Source: Bilabrum cf. latius (taxonomy: Eukaryota; Bigyra: Bicosoecida; Bigyra; Bicosoecida). Taken from it: a stretch of DNA of 29,157 bases. Of this stretch, positions 18,718 to 28,589 are shown one piece after another. Location of the stretch: the NCBI GenBank assembly GCA_965178125.1, contig CBCXTV010000019.1, positions 1 to 29,157 on the forward strand, in the 5' to 3' direction. Under the pieces are notes generated by a model, which did no database searches, had not been told where the DNA came from, and worked only from the letters and a program-made list of their open reading frames with translations. Made by a program: the position numbers and the translations under genes. Each line of letters opens with the position of its first letter. The stretch's first letter is position 1.

Positions 18718-18879
18718 GTGTGTTGTAAGTCAGACTTATAACACCCCTAAGTGGGTTAAGAACACGTCCATGTTAAGTACACTATAACTGAGTTATAAGA
18801 CAGCCAAGTAGTCATACCTACTTACAAAAAGGGCCGCCAACATAGTGCACCCCTGGCCTAGCCGCTGTCGTAGCCGGGT

Positions 18880-20816
18880 TTGTGCACCAGGCGTGGCAGG
18901 CGCAGCAGTGGCAACAGGCCTGTGCACGTCGGAAGGATTTTCCGCGGCGCGCCGGTTCCTGACTTCGCCGCGGTCGCTGCCGAGGTCGGTCGCGCTCGAC
19001 CGGAGGACCAGGCCGCGGCGCTCCGCTCCCTCCTCGTCGGCAGTGCCATCCCCCGAGCGGTGGCGGTGCACTGGACCAGCACGGCCCAGTGCCCGTACTG
19101 TGGCGCCCCCGCCGAGACCCTCGTCCACCGCTTGTGGACATGCCCGCGCTGGGCGGCGCTCCGCACGCAGGCTGCCTCCCGGCCAGTCGCGGCGCTCCCG
19201 GCGGCCATGGCGCAGCACCTCATCCTCCCCCGGGATGCCGACGCCGAAGCGGCCCGCTGTGCCGCTGAGGCCACCGAGCTCACGCCGGTCACTGCGCGCC
19301 CGGCTGGTACCGTCTACACCGACGGTATCGCGCTTGACCCCCGCAACCGGCTCCTCCGCAGGGCCGCTTGGGCCGCGACGTGGTTCGCGGACGGGTCCTG
19401 GCGCGCGGTGGTGGGAGGTGTCCCGGGCCGCCAGACGGCGGCGAGGGCCGAGCTCACGGCGCTCGAGTGGGTGGCCCGCGCGTTGGCGGCCGGCGCTCCG
19501 GTCCGCGAGGTGGTCACCGACTGCCAATACGTCGCCGATGGCGCCGTGGCCCTGGCTCGGGACCTTGGCGCCGGCCTCGCCCTGGGCTTGGACGGGGACC
19601 TCTGGTCCTCGGTCGCCCGGAACCCCCCGCGCGCTCGCTGGGTTCCCGCCCACCTCGAATGGCCCCAGGCCGCTGCCCGGGGCTTGTCACGGGCCGACTG
19701 GTTCGGCAACCGCCTCGCCGACCAGCTGGCCGGCCGCGAGGCCCACCGGCGCCGTGCCCCCAGCCCGCTGCGCCGCCGCCGCAGAGCCGGCCTCCGCCTC
19801 CTCCGCAGCGCCTACGACATCGCCGGGTGCGTCCAGGTTGCCGCCTTGGAGGAGGGCCGGCGGCTGGGTACGCACCGCCACGGCAAGCGCCGTCCGGCGG
19901 ATTGACCGCGCCCCCCGGAGGCCGGGCCGCTGCCCGCCGCCCGCGCCCCCGCCGGACCCCCCCTGACGCGCAGCACCCGCTGGTGCACGACCTCTGGCCC
20001 GCCGAAGGACCCGTCGAGGCGGCTGCCTCTCTCCCGCGGCGGGGCTGCCGTGGGTCGCCGAGTGCCGCCGCTGCGGTACTCGGGCCTCCCACACCGCCCG
20101 CTGGCGTTGCGCTGCTCCGCACGCCCTTTGGCGGCGAGCAGTGGGATTGGGACCGCCATGACCTCGAACCCACCGCCGGAGGCTGGCGCTGCCGCCGCTG
20201 CTGGCTCTTCGCCCGGCCTGGGCACCCGGTCGAGGCGGCCCGGGGCCGCTGCCCCGTCCCCTCTTCGGCCCCGCCCGTGGCGCAGGCGGCCTTCCGCGTG
20301 GTGTTTGCCCGGATCGCGGACTGGCGGCATTGGTACCGTGGCGGCGAGCTCACCCCCCCCCCCCGTTGGGTACCTTGGCGGGCGGATGCTGCCATTCCGC
20401 GCGCACTACCTCTTGGCGGCTCGGCGGGTGAGCGCCTATGCCTCCGCTGCGGGCGGGCGGGCCCGCCCAAGTCCTTCGGCGGCCGCCCTTGCGTCCAGGC
20501 GGCGGTCCTCACTGGCCCCGCCGCTGCCTTGCTGCACTCCGGTCACCTCGATGCTCAATTGCGCGCCGCCCCACGGTGGGTGCAGTTGCGGGCGCGGGAG
20601 GCCGGCTGGTGCGATCTGGACGCGACCCCGCCTCTTGCCTCTGCGGGCCCGCTGGCCCCAGCGGCTGGGGCACCCTCGGCCTCCGCGGCCGCTGCCGCCG
20701 GCGGCCGCTCGCGGCGCCTGCCTTCAGGCCAGGACCCCTCGCCGCCGCTGGAGACCGCACGCTTGCGGCCCCGGCGGTTCCTTCCCCCCATGCGCTGCCG
20801 CCCGCGGGCCTCGTAG
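18880..20816 (+). pseudogene. 5'-truncated LINE end: zinc motif, RNase H, zinc fingers
   Basis: The frame 18880-19905 holds CPYCGAPAETLVHRLWTCP (C-x2-C-x8-H-x4-C, residues 71-88), which in LINEs follows the reverse transcriptase. An RNase H type I domain follows, with VYTDG (D148), RAELTAL (E191), VVTDCQYV (D214) and NRLADQLAG (D281): all four catalytic residues. Downstream, zinc-finger-like sequence continues in changing frames: AECRRCGTRASHTARWRC near 20065-20118, GWRCRRCW near 20182-20205, and LCLRCGRAGPPKSFGGRPC near 20434-20490. The part before the zinc motif (endonuclease and RT) is missing. It is GC-rich (well above the flanks). It is a dead copy; the RNase H part itself is open. Confidence 0.8.
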
Positions 20817-22037
20817 GTGCCCCGCTTGGGCGGTCCGGAGCGGACGCCGCAGCCGCTGCTGCAGCCCGCGCCACGCCCTCCGAGGTCGCTGCCCCCGCCG
20901 TTGTCGCCGACATCCTCGGCTTGCGCCACCGCCGCCGGCGGCGGCCCTCGCGGCGGCTGGGAGAGCTGTGACCGGTGTAGGCGCGTCGCCCGCGCGTGCG
21001 TCCGCGCGCGCTCGCGGGTCTAGCCGCTGCCGGGCGATCTGAGCCGCCGCTGCGGCCGCCGCGCTCATGTGAGGCGTCCTTGGGTCTCCGCGGCCGCTGC
21101 CGGAGCCGGGACTGAGCCGCTGCTGCGGCCCGCTCTGTTCTGATCGCTGAGGCCGCGCGGCGCTCCCCGCGTCCTGCGCGCGGCCGCACTCTCCTTGCAA
21201 CATACGTTGCTGAGCGTACGCGAAGGCCGAGCCCAACCAAAAAGCGGGTGGGCGCGCGGGCGGGCGGGCGGGCGGGCGGGCGGGCGGGCGGGCGGGCAGG
21301 CAGGCGGGCTGGCTCACATGGTGGGTGGGAAGAATGAATTCACTTGGCCGGGGTGCAGGCTGCGCGCGTAGTCGGTCGTCGTCGCATGTGTTCCCAGGCG
21401 GGCATCAGTCAGTGGGCAGTGGCGGTTGGCCCCTTGCGATCCTCGGTTGTGTCGCCGCTCCTCGGTGCCTTTGCCAAATTCCAGCATTCGTAACAGATTC
21501 GACGGCTTGCAGCATGCACTGTGTATAATTATGCTGCGCACGCGTCTTGTGACTTAAGACATGTTTCCGGAGCGGCTTGCAATCGCGAACGTGCGTTAAT
21601 TTTCGCGCGTTCGTTGCGTTTTCTCGCACGTCGGTCCAGACGGTCGGTCTTTCGGTTCTCTCTTTTCCTCTTTTTCGCGGATCTAGTGGGGGAGCCGCGC
21701 AGGCAAGCGTGGTATTCTGTGTTTTTTTTCAGCTCCAGAGAGGGTGTCCATTTCTTTATGCGCCGATTGCTTCAAGTGGTCGTGCGTCCGCCGCGCGTCG
21801 TCCATGCCGCTTGTCTTGACAGTTGGGCTTTGTACGACGCATTGTAATCAATGTCGTGCGCACGTGCGGCTTCGAACTCCTACGATTGTCAAATATGACT
21901 GTGACGGATGTGCGGGCTCTGGGGGTGCGTGCAATCGTCATGGTTGTTGGGTCGGCAGCCAACTCAGCCAAGTCTCCTCGAGCTGTACCGCTGCGCGGTT
22001 TGTTGTCGGACCAGTTGCGCTTCATTGTTGGCGATAC
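20817..22037. other. GC-rich LINE tail, then unassigned sequence
   Basis: 20817-21254 keeps the high GC of the LINE and has no supported gene; it may be its 3' end. 21312-22037 has ordinary composition. A good 3' splice-like site (polypyrimidine T8CAG at 21731) is followed by Cys-rich open sequence (CADCFKWSC, then CTTHCNQC), which could be an upstream exon of the gene ending at 23179, but I cannot join it in phase. Confidence 0.4.
21255..21311. repeat. (GGGC)n tetranucleotide tract
   Basis: About 14 copies of a GGGC/CGGG unit, ending in GGCAGGCAGGCGGGC. It lies at the right end of the GC-rich LINE region and may mark its 3' terminus. Confidence 0.9.
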
Positions 22038-22464
22038 TCCAGGTTGGTTAATTGGGGTTCCGGGATAAGTCAGCGTTCCGCTGGCCCGGCCGGCCGAGAT
22101 TTGGCCAAGTTTTGGGCCGATTTGGGCCGATTTTGGGCCGATTTGGGCCGATTTGGGCCGATTTTGGCCGATTTGGGCCGATTTGGGTCGAATTTTGGCC
22201 GATCTTGGCCGAATTTTGGCCGATTTGGGCGGATTTGGGGCCGATTTGGGCCGATTTTGGCTGAGTTTGGCTGAATTTGGGCCGATTTGGGCCAACTTTT
22301 GGCCGATTTTCGCCAAGTTTTGCCAAAATCGGCCCAAATCGGCCAAAACAGGCCCAAATCGGCCGAATTTCGGCCCAAATCGGCCCCAAATTCGGCCAAA
22401 GTTTGGGCCGGCCGGGCCGGCGGAACGCCGACTTACCCCGGAACCCCAATTAACCAACCTGGAG
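22038..22464. mobile_element. 427-bp Stowaway-like MITE with TA flanks
   Basis: The left end CTCCAGGTTGGTTAATTGGG and the right end (its reverse complement) continue as inverted repeats for about 60 bp with few mismatches (GTTCCGGGATAAGTC with GACTTACCCCGGAAC). TA stands just outside both ends (22036-22037, 22465-22466). The interior is a run of TTGGGCCGAT-like 9-12-bp units on the left arm that turn into the complementary ATCGGCCCAA form after about 22325. TA target and CTCC ends match Stowaway/Tc1-mariner MITEs; that family link is inference. It lies about 60 bp before the exon at 22526. Confidence 0.88.
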
Positions 22465-22525
22465 TAGTGTTTTTTGGATGGTGATGTTGCGTGGTTTGTT
22501 CTTTGCGGCTTCTTCTTCTTTCTAG

Positions 22526-23179
22526 ACGCTGACCTTGATGTGCAAACCGCTTCGGCGGCGCAATGCTCGGCGGGGGAGTGTCACCGAGGTGCCGGAGCGA
22601 AGGACAGCAAGCACATGATGCAGACGATCATGAGGATGCCCAGGCGGCTCGATGACCTGTCACTCATGAAGACAGCGGGGAGCAACATAGTGCTCAACGA
22701 GAAGCTGCGTCGGTCGTTGGAGAAACTGCAGACGCTCGTCCGATTGGGCGAGGACCACGAGTCGCTAAAGGACCACATGAAAAACACGATCGAGTCCTTG
22801 CAAGCTCACATGCACTTCTACCAGAAGGTCTCTGGTATGTCTGCAGCCTTGAACAGCAATTGGCGGACCGCAGCCGCCCTCCCCCCCAAAAGCGCTCAGC
22901 GGACGCTTGGTATTCACGACATCCTCAAGAAATCGAGAAGGTCGAGAAGTATGAGATTGATCCCGAGCAGTCGTCCATGATTTCGTCACCTTGGCAGGGA
23001 AGTATGGCGGCACTAAAGAAGTCGAGCAGTTGACAGAGCGCATCAAAGCACCCGCGAAAGATATTGCATCGGAGGAAAACTTTGGGCGTCCTTGGGGATC
23101 GATAAGCGGCCTCGGAGGGAGCCAACGGCGCAATACCTTAGCGACAAGCCCTTTCGGAGTGTCGTCCTTCCCTACGTAG
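22526..23179 (+). pseudogene. 3' end of a helical-protein gene, two frame changes
   Basis: A strong acceptor (TTCTTCTTCTTTCTAG) precedes 22526. The first frame runs DADLDVQTAS through MKTAGSNIVLNEKLRRSLEK and LQAHMHFYQKVSGMSAALN to GIHDILK (near 22935). It then continues as EIEKVEKYEIDPEQSSM in a second frame, and as LAGKYGGTKEVEQL, NFGRPWGSISGLGG and SPFGVSSFPT with a TAG at 23177-23179 in a third. The sequence is mostly helical with coiled-coil character. The composition is like the genes at 1-14823, unlike the LINEs. The frame changes at about 22930 and 22975 suggest a broken copy or sequencing indels; one or both could instead be introns, though none fits well. Function unknown. Confidence 0.55.
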
Positions 23180-23369
23180 ATTGATTGAAACACAGTCTGA
23201 TCGAACATCGGCCTAAAGGCATGGGGGATGAAACCGAGTGGAAAGTTGAGACATGGGGGAAATCAACGAAGCACCAAGAGCAAGCGCCGACAATTATGTA
23301 GTCACTAGGTTTATGCTGGATTTTTTGGTTTGGATGATGACTTCTTGGGTCGGTGCCCTTTAGATTGGT
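23180..23369. other. Short gap, nothing recognised
   Basis: Between the broken gene end and the LINE. No repeat or signal was seen. Confidence 0.5.
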
Positions 23370-24440
23370 TTGGAGATCTTGCAGTTTTGTTGGTTGGAGC
23401 TACCGAGTAGTCATGAAGCACCTGACCACTTACAAAACTCCGAAAGCCAGGCGCCTCGGCTCAGATTCCCAGAACAGGCGCCGCACCCCCAGGCAGACCC
23501 CCACAAAAGCGACAGGGTGCCAAACCTACTCATCATCGAAGTTGCCAGCACCGGGAGGCCTGCACCATCTGCCATGGTAGCACTGCTCTGCGTCATGCTG
23601 CTCGTGTTGTACAACCTCCTCACTGCCAGGTACGCCGACCGTGCGTAAGAGATCAGCGACGAGTTCTCTCGCGCAGCCGTCGTGGTGCTTCCAGGCACGC
23701 AGGTCCGACAGGGCGATCCGGACGTCCCGGTCACTCAATGTCGGCTCCCGCATCATGTGGAGTACTCCGCCGGGTGGCGCCGCAGCCGTCACACCAACCG
23801 CAGTGCGGGTGTCAGCATATACATCCGGCACTCTTTGGTGCCGAACATTGTTCAAGTCCACCGCTCGCCACATGGACTGTCGGGCCGCCTGCTCGCGCTC
23901 CGAGTCGAGACTGAGAACCTCGACCTGCTGATCGTGGCCGCCTACTACCCCCCCTTCAACTATCAAGTGACCGACACTGACAAGCGCATGACGGCATGGA
24001 TCAGCGAGCTTTTGGACCGCACCCCCTCCCGCACCCTCCCGCTTCTGATGATGGACCTCAACGACGGGATCGGCAAGCGGCGCGATGTCACCGGCAATTG
24101 GCAGTCGGTGGACGACGGCTACTGCGGCGACCACCGCACTCGCGAGAAGCACCAGGGCATGCTTGTCCGCGAGATGGCCACCGAGCATATTTTGTCTTGC
24201 CTCGGCTCCCAATCGGTCGCCCGGTGCGACGTACTGGGGCCCCCAACGTCACCCGAGCGAGCCCGACCAAGTCTTCCTCCCATGGACGGCGCTGCACCGA
24301 GTACAACGGTACCATGCTCTTCGTCATGCACACCGCCGACTTCAACCGATACGTTCTGCTGCGCTTCGTGACCAGTCGCCGCTATTGTTGCAAGTCGACG
24401 TCAGGCCAGAAGCCCAGCAGGCCCCTCGGCCTCGCGAAGC
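23370..24440 (+). pseudogene. LINE endonuclease (EEP) domain
   Basis: Within the LINE. Motifs: VLYNLLTARY, then a TAA at 23646, then FSRAAVVVLPGTQVR, GVSIYIR, LLALRVE, LLIVAAYYPP, LPLLMMDLNDGIG (the GDxND-type block) and, after a frame change near 24220, TYWGPQRHPSEPDQVFLP and RDQSPLL (the SDH-type block). These are the usual blocks of the endonuclease/exonuclease/phosphatase fold that nicks target DNA for insertion. Confidence 0.78.
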
Positions 24441-25149
24441 CCTCGTCAAGTGCATGATGACTGGCGCTGGCCGCGAGGAGTTCATCACTGATGTTGACAT
24501 GGCCATCCGCGAGGTCCTTGAGGAGCGGTGGGCGGAGGCCGAGGACTCCACCACTGCCGACAAGTACTGGGAGCTTGTCTACGAGGCGGTGGTCCGAGTG
24601 GCTAAGAAGCATTTCGGATCCACGCCCGACCCCGAGCGAGCAACCTTCGTCGAGCGCCGCATGGAGTTCCCCAGCCGTCGCCGGCAACTCCGCGCCGACA
24701 TGTCCGGCATCGATGACGACGAACTTGAAAAACGTATGTCTCGAACTCCACATGGTCACCCGCCGCCTCCGACGCTTGCACCGACACCGTCGCCGCCAAG
24801 AAGACAACCAACTCGTCGAGGACATCTGGCGCGCTTGGCGCGCTCGCGATTTCACCCGCGTTCACATGCTTCGGGTGCGCCTCGCCCGCACCGGATGCGG
24901 TCCCCGCAAGCGCAAGTTCTACGCCCCAAAGCTCTCGCAGCCCGAAATTGGCCAATGGACTGCCACACTGTCCAAGCTTGGCGGTGAAGGCGGGCATGCT
25001 GGCCCGCCCGGTCAACTTCTCCGACATCGTCGCCGAGCACATCCGATGTAGCGACCAGGAGGCCGACACGAAGCTCCATATGGACACCTACATCGCCAAC
25101 GACGTCTTGGACTGGTCCCTCGGCATCGGCCGCGTCTTTCGAGGAGCCA

Positions 25150-26710
25150 AGAAACGGAAAGCCTGCCCCCCATGGTCCGCGCCGGCGGAGGTCTGGCTGA
25201 TGGCCATGCGGCCTAACTCGCACAACCGAGCCCACCTGCATGCTGGCCTTGGCGCGCACCTGCCTCGTCGCATCGCCAACAACGCCTTCCGCGAACGTAT
25301 GACAGCTATGCTCACTCGTCGCACAGGTTGGGCGCCCAGGCTCTGGTCCCGCTCCTACGGCTGCCCGCTGGACAAGCCGAACGGCCGCGAAGGCACCGGC
25401 GGCATGCGCTTAATTCACATGTTCGACCCGCTCGGCTCCGCCATCTTCGGCGAGTCCCTGCGTCGTGGCCACAGGTGGACGAACCCAAGTGGTCCTTTGG
25501 GTCTCTTACCGGTCGGAGCCGGGACGAGGCTGTAGTTCTGCTTCTTGCTGGTGCTTGGCGCCTTCGCGACATGCGGCTTTCGCGCATCACAGCGTACTAT
25601 GACGCCGCCAACGCCTTCCCGAGCATTGCGACCATCGACGCCGAGGCTGCGGTGACACAGCTTAGCCCTCTTGCGGAGTCGTACCTGCATGTTGATCATC
25701 TTCGCCAGCAAGTTGTCAGCATACCCGATCGCCATGGCCAGCTACATGATTACGATATCGGCCAAGGCATCGCCATGGGACAGGGCGGAGCGTCGCACAC
25801 ATTCGTGCGAGCATACACCACCGTCCTAGGCCAGTTCAGTTCAACTTGCGCTACGCTAATGCTGCCCCGGAGTGCGCGAGCACCGTGAGCGTCCGCGACC
25901 CGCTCTCCAGTTCTCCATCCGACTTGAGCCTCAGCATATATGTTGACGATGTCTGTAAGGCCAGTGTTGTCCCCCACTCCCGCGACGACGCCTCCGTTGC
26001 GCCGGACCCGCCGTCGACGGACTACCAGCGCACCACCGCCGACTTAGCCGCCCACATGAAGAGCTCGCAGTGCACTTTCGTTGTGCGCAAGACTGTCTGG
26101 ACACTTGCGGTGTACGGGCGGGGGCCTACCGGCGAATGCGACAGATTACGGCCCAGCCCGGCTGCGCACGAGACGCGCATATCTGGGTCCGTACCTGTCG
26201 CGAAGCCATGTATATGTTGAGGAGCTTCGCCGGCGGCTTCTTGCAGCCGACAAAGGATGGCGCATGCTGGGCCGCTTCTGGGGCCGCCCCACACCATGGC
26301 GTCTCCGCCGCATGATGTACATCGCCTTCGTGCAGAGCGCCCTCTTGAGCGGCCTCACCGCGTTTCCCGAGTTGCCCGACTACTACTACCGCGCTCTTGA
26401 GCAGCGGCAGGTGCGCCGTCCCCGCGTCATGCTGCAGGGCAAGGAGCACAAGCAAGAGGGGGACAAACACACTGCCATGAGTAACTGCGATGTGCGCAGT
26501 TGCTGGCGCATTTTACCTGTTCGCGACGAATTGCGTCTCCAACGCCTTCGCCGCCTCCAGCGTTGGGCCGCCAACCTTGCCGAGTACTCGCCAGTGTGGG
26601 CGGCGGTGTTGGGCACCACCCGCTACGAAGAAGCCAAAGGCGTTGAGCGCCTTAGCGAGGCCGGTGCCCTCACAATCCCGTTCCACACCATGGGCCCGAC
26701 AACTCCATGA
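25150..26710 (+). pseudogene. LINE reverse transcriptase domain
   Basis: Blocks in order: SYGCPLDKPNG and GMRLIHMFDPLG (near 25360-25440), YYDAANAFPSI (25594-25626, block A with the catalytic D), GQGIAMGQGGASHTFVR (block B, near 25758-25810), IYVDDV (25936-25953, the YxDD active site), then YLGPYLSRSH, WRMLGRFWGRPTPWRLRRM and AFVQSALLSGLTAF (thumb, to about 26380). Catalytic aspartates are kept in the pieces, but three frame changes split the domain. Confidence 0.85.
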
Positions 26711-26989
26711 AGACGTCGAGAGCTGTGCCAGACCCTCGACATCGAGCGTACCTGCCTGCTTATCATGTTGTTGTTGTTGTTGTACCGCCTCCCGGCCTGG
26801 AACTTCCCGGCGATTTGCCGTCAAAAGAGGATGAAGTTGAGTGGACCTACAGGCCCTTCGTGTGTGACCGCGGAAATCTGGAAACGGGGTGCCCATGCGA
26901 AGTCCCTGTTTTTCTACTTGTTCTCGACTTGCGGCCCATGTCCGACGACGTCGCCAAGAAGCTTCCCGAATTCACACTTTGGTCGTGAC

Positions 26990-27210
26990 TATAACCAGTG
27001 CCCGCATTGCAGCTCTACGTTCGCCAGCCGAGCCATCGCCGCCCGCCATGTGACCTCTAGCGTTGATAAGAGGCGGTGTCAGGTTGACAGAGCAGTCTGG
27101 AGTCACCTTGTTGTTGATCCTCCGTCGTTGTCCTGTCCGCTGTGCATGCTCGAGTTCTCTCACCCTGCGCAGCTGCAGCGGCACAACACCGAGGAACATC
27201 TTCCGCCCAT
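26990..27210 (+). pseudogene. LINE zinc fingers (C2HC and C2H2)
   Basis: CPHCSSTFASRAIAARHV followed by a later C (27000-27084) is a C2HC-type finger. CPLCMLEFSHPAQLQRHNTE then EH (27136-27204) is a C2H2 finger with C-x2-C-x12-H-x3/5-H spacing. Both are in one frame. They sit where nucleic-acid-binding fingers occur in such LINEs. Confidence 0.75.
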
Positions 27211-27289
27211 CGCCCACCTCGAGCTCGACCTCGGCATCACCTCCCAGTTCAATGGCGGCGTCGGCTTCGTCAGCGCTCGCGGGCCAGCG

Positions 27290-28190
27290 CCCTGGCGCCT
27301 TATCCCCCCGCCGACCCGCAGGCACCGCCGCCGAACAAATACCTCAGGCACGAGGGCAAGGGCACGGGCCATGGCAAGGCGACACAGCAGCGCAAGCGCG
27401 GAGCCGAGGAGGCCGCGGCCGCGCCGAGCGGCGCCGGGGCAGCGGGCGGGGCAGGAGTGCCGCAGGACCCTCCGTCGCAGGTGCGGGGCGCGGGCGCGGG
27501 CGGCGCAGGCAAGAAAGCGAACGAGAAGCCGAAGGCGGACGAGAACCGCGTCCCCATGGAGGCGGACGAGGACGAGGAGGACGGGCCGATCCCGGAGCAC
27601 CGCTTGCGGACCATCATGAAGCTGTGCTTGAACAACGCCCAGCGGATCCGTCACCTCGAGTCGGTGTCGTGGCTACGTGGCTCGCCCCCGCCGCGGACGA
27701 GGCCGCGGTCGCGGCGAAGGCCGCGGCCCAACAGTACGCTGCCGAAGTCGTTCGCCTCGGCAAGGGCCACCAGTTGGGTCCGCCGCATGTCCACATCGCC
27801 GCGGCCTTTCTTACCAAGATGTCGGAGGCCGAGCGCAAGGGCTACATGAGCATGATGGACCGCGAGGGCGCAGCGTCCGGGCTCGTGGCGGAGAAGGCTC
27901 TCGTGGCCGCGTTTCGTGGTCGAGCTGAACACCGTCCGGACGGTGACAGAGGCGGGCTTCCTCGTCTCCTACTTCCGGGTCGTCGACACGTTCCCCAAGG
28001 AGGGCGAGGACGCCCCCCCCCCCTCCCCAGGTTCGTGTTCACTTGGCCGTCGACCCTTGCAGTGTGAAGGTCGCCCGGCCGATGGTCGCGAAGGTCTTGA
28101 AGGCCCGCGGCTACGAGGCCACGGTCGGAGCACGGCGCTTGAGCGCGCGCTCGGAAAGTGCTTCCGGTAGATGGTGTGCGAGCCGTCCTT
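27290..28190 (+). pseudogene. LINE C-terminal region
   Basis: A Gly/Ala/Lys-rich low-complexity segment (27330-27560) is followed by IMKLCLNNAQRIRHLE. After a frame change come VVATWLAPAADEAAVAAKAA, LGKGHQLGPPHVHIAAAF and MSEAERKGYMSMM, then VELNTVRTVTEAGFLVSYFR in a third frame. It ends after a C10 run at 28016 and more broken sequence. It resembles the tail of the same LINE group; function unknown. Confidence 0.55.
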
Positions 28191-28589
28191 CCAGCCGACG
28201 GCTGGCGGAGGGCACGGCCCGCTCGACCAGCGCCCCGCGACACAGTGCGGTGACCTCTCGAGCGTGCCGAAACCGCCCAGGAAGCCGGCGCAGTCCTGTG
28301 AAGGTCCGGCAGGCGCCGCGCTGGCTCCTCGATTTGCCTAGGGCGCTTGCGGCCGCGCATCCCACAGCTCGAGTACAGCCGTCTTACGGGCCTTGCGAGC
28401 TTGCGATGCGGCAGCGGCGTGAGTTGATTGCGCCTCAACCATCAGCGAAGCGAAGAAGAACTCGAACGCCGCAAATTCCGCATGAGATCCCGCATGCGAT
28501 GTGCTCATCATTCCTTGTGGAGACCCATCTCGCTCCGCAGCCACATGGCTACGCGTAGAGCATTGCAGCTTTTGCACAGGCGTTTGTCA
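28191..28589. other. Unassigned gap between two LINE pieces
   Basis: No supported gene. Open frames are Arg/Ser-rich and uninformative. It may be the 3' untranslated end of the LINE to its left. Confidence 0.4.

Larger units (their letters stand above)
23370..28190 (+). pseudogene. Near full-length LINE retrotransposon, multiply frameshifted
   Basis: Parts in order: AP-type endonuclease (23370-24440), linker (24440-25150), reverse transcriptase (25150-26710), zinc fingers (26990-27210), low-complexity and C-terminal domain (27290-28190). The coding frame changes at roughly 24220, 24735, 25000, 25490, 25840, 26080, 26710, 27290, 27660 and 27910, and there is a TAA at 23646-23648, so this copy cannot make a protein. 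No RNase H was found in this copy. The order of parts is that of LINE families I know from dinoflagellate genomes. It is oriented like the genes to its left. No poly-A tail or target-site duplication was found. Confidence 0.85.

Noticed and set aside
22052-22467. Repetitive Trp/Gly/Arg/Phe-rich open frames on both strands
   Set aside because: Products of the short tandem units in the MITE interior.
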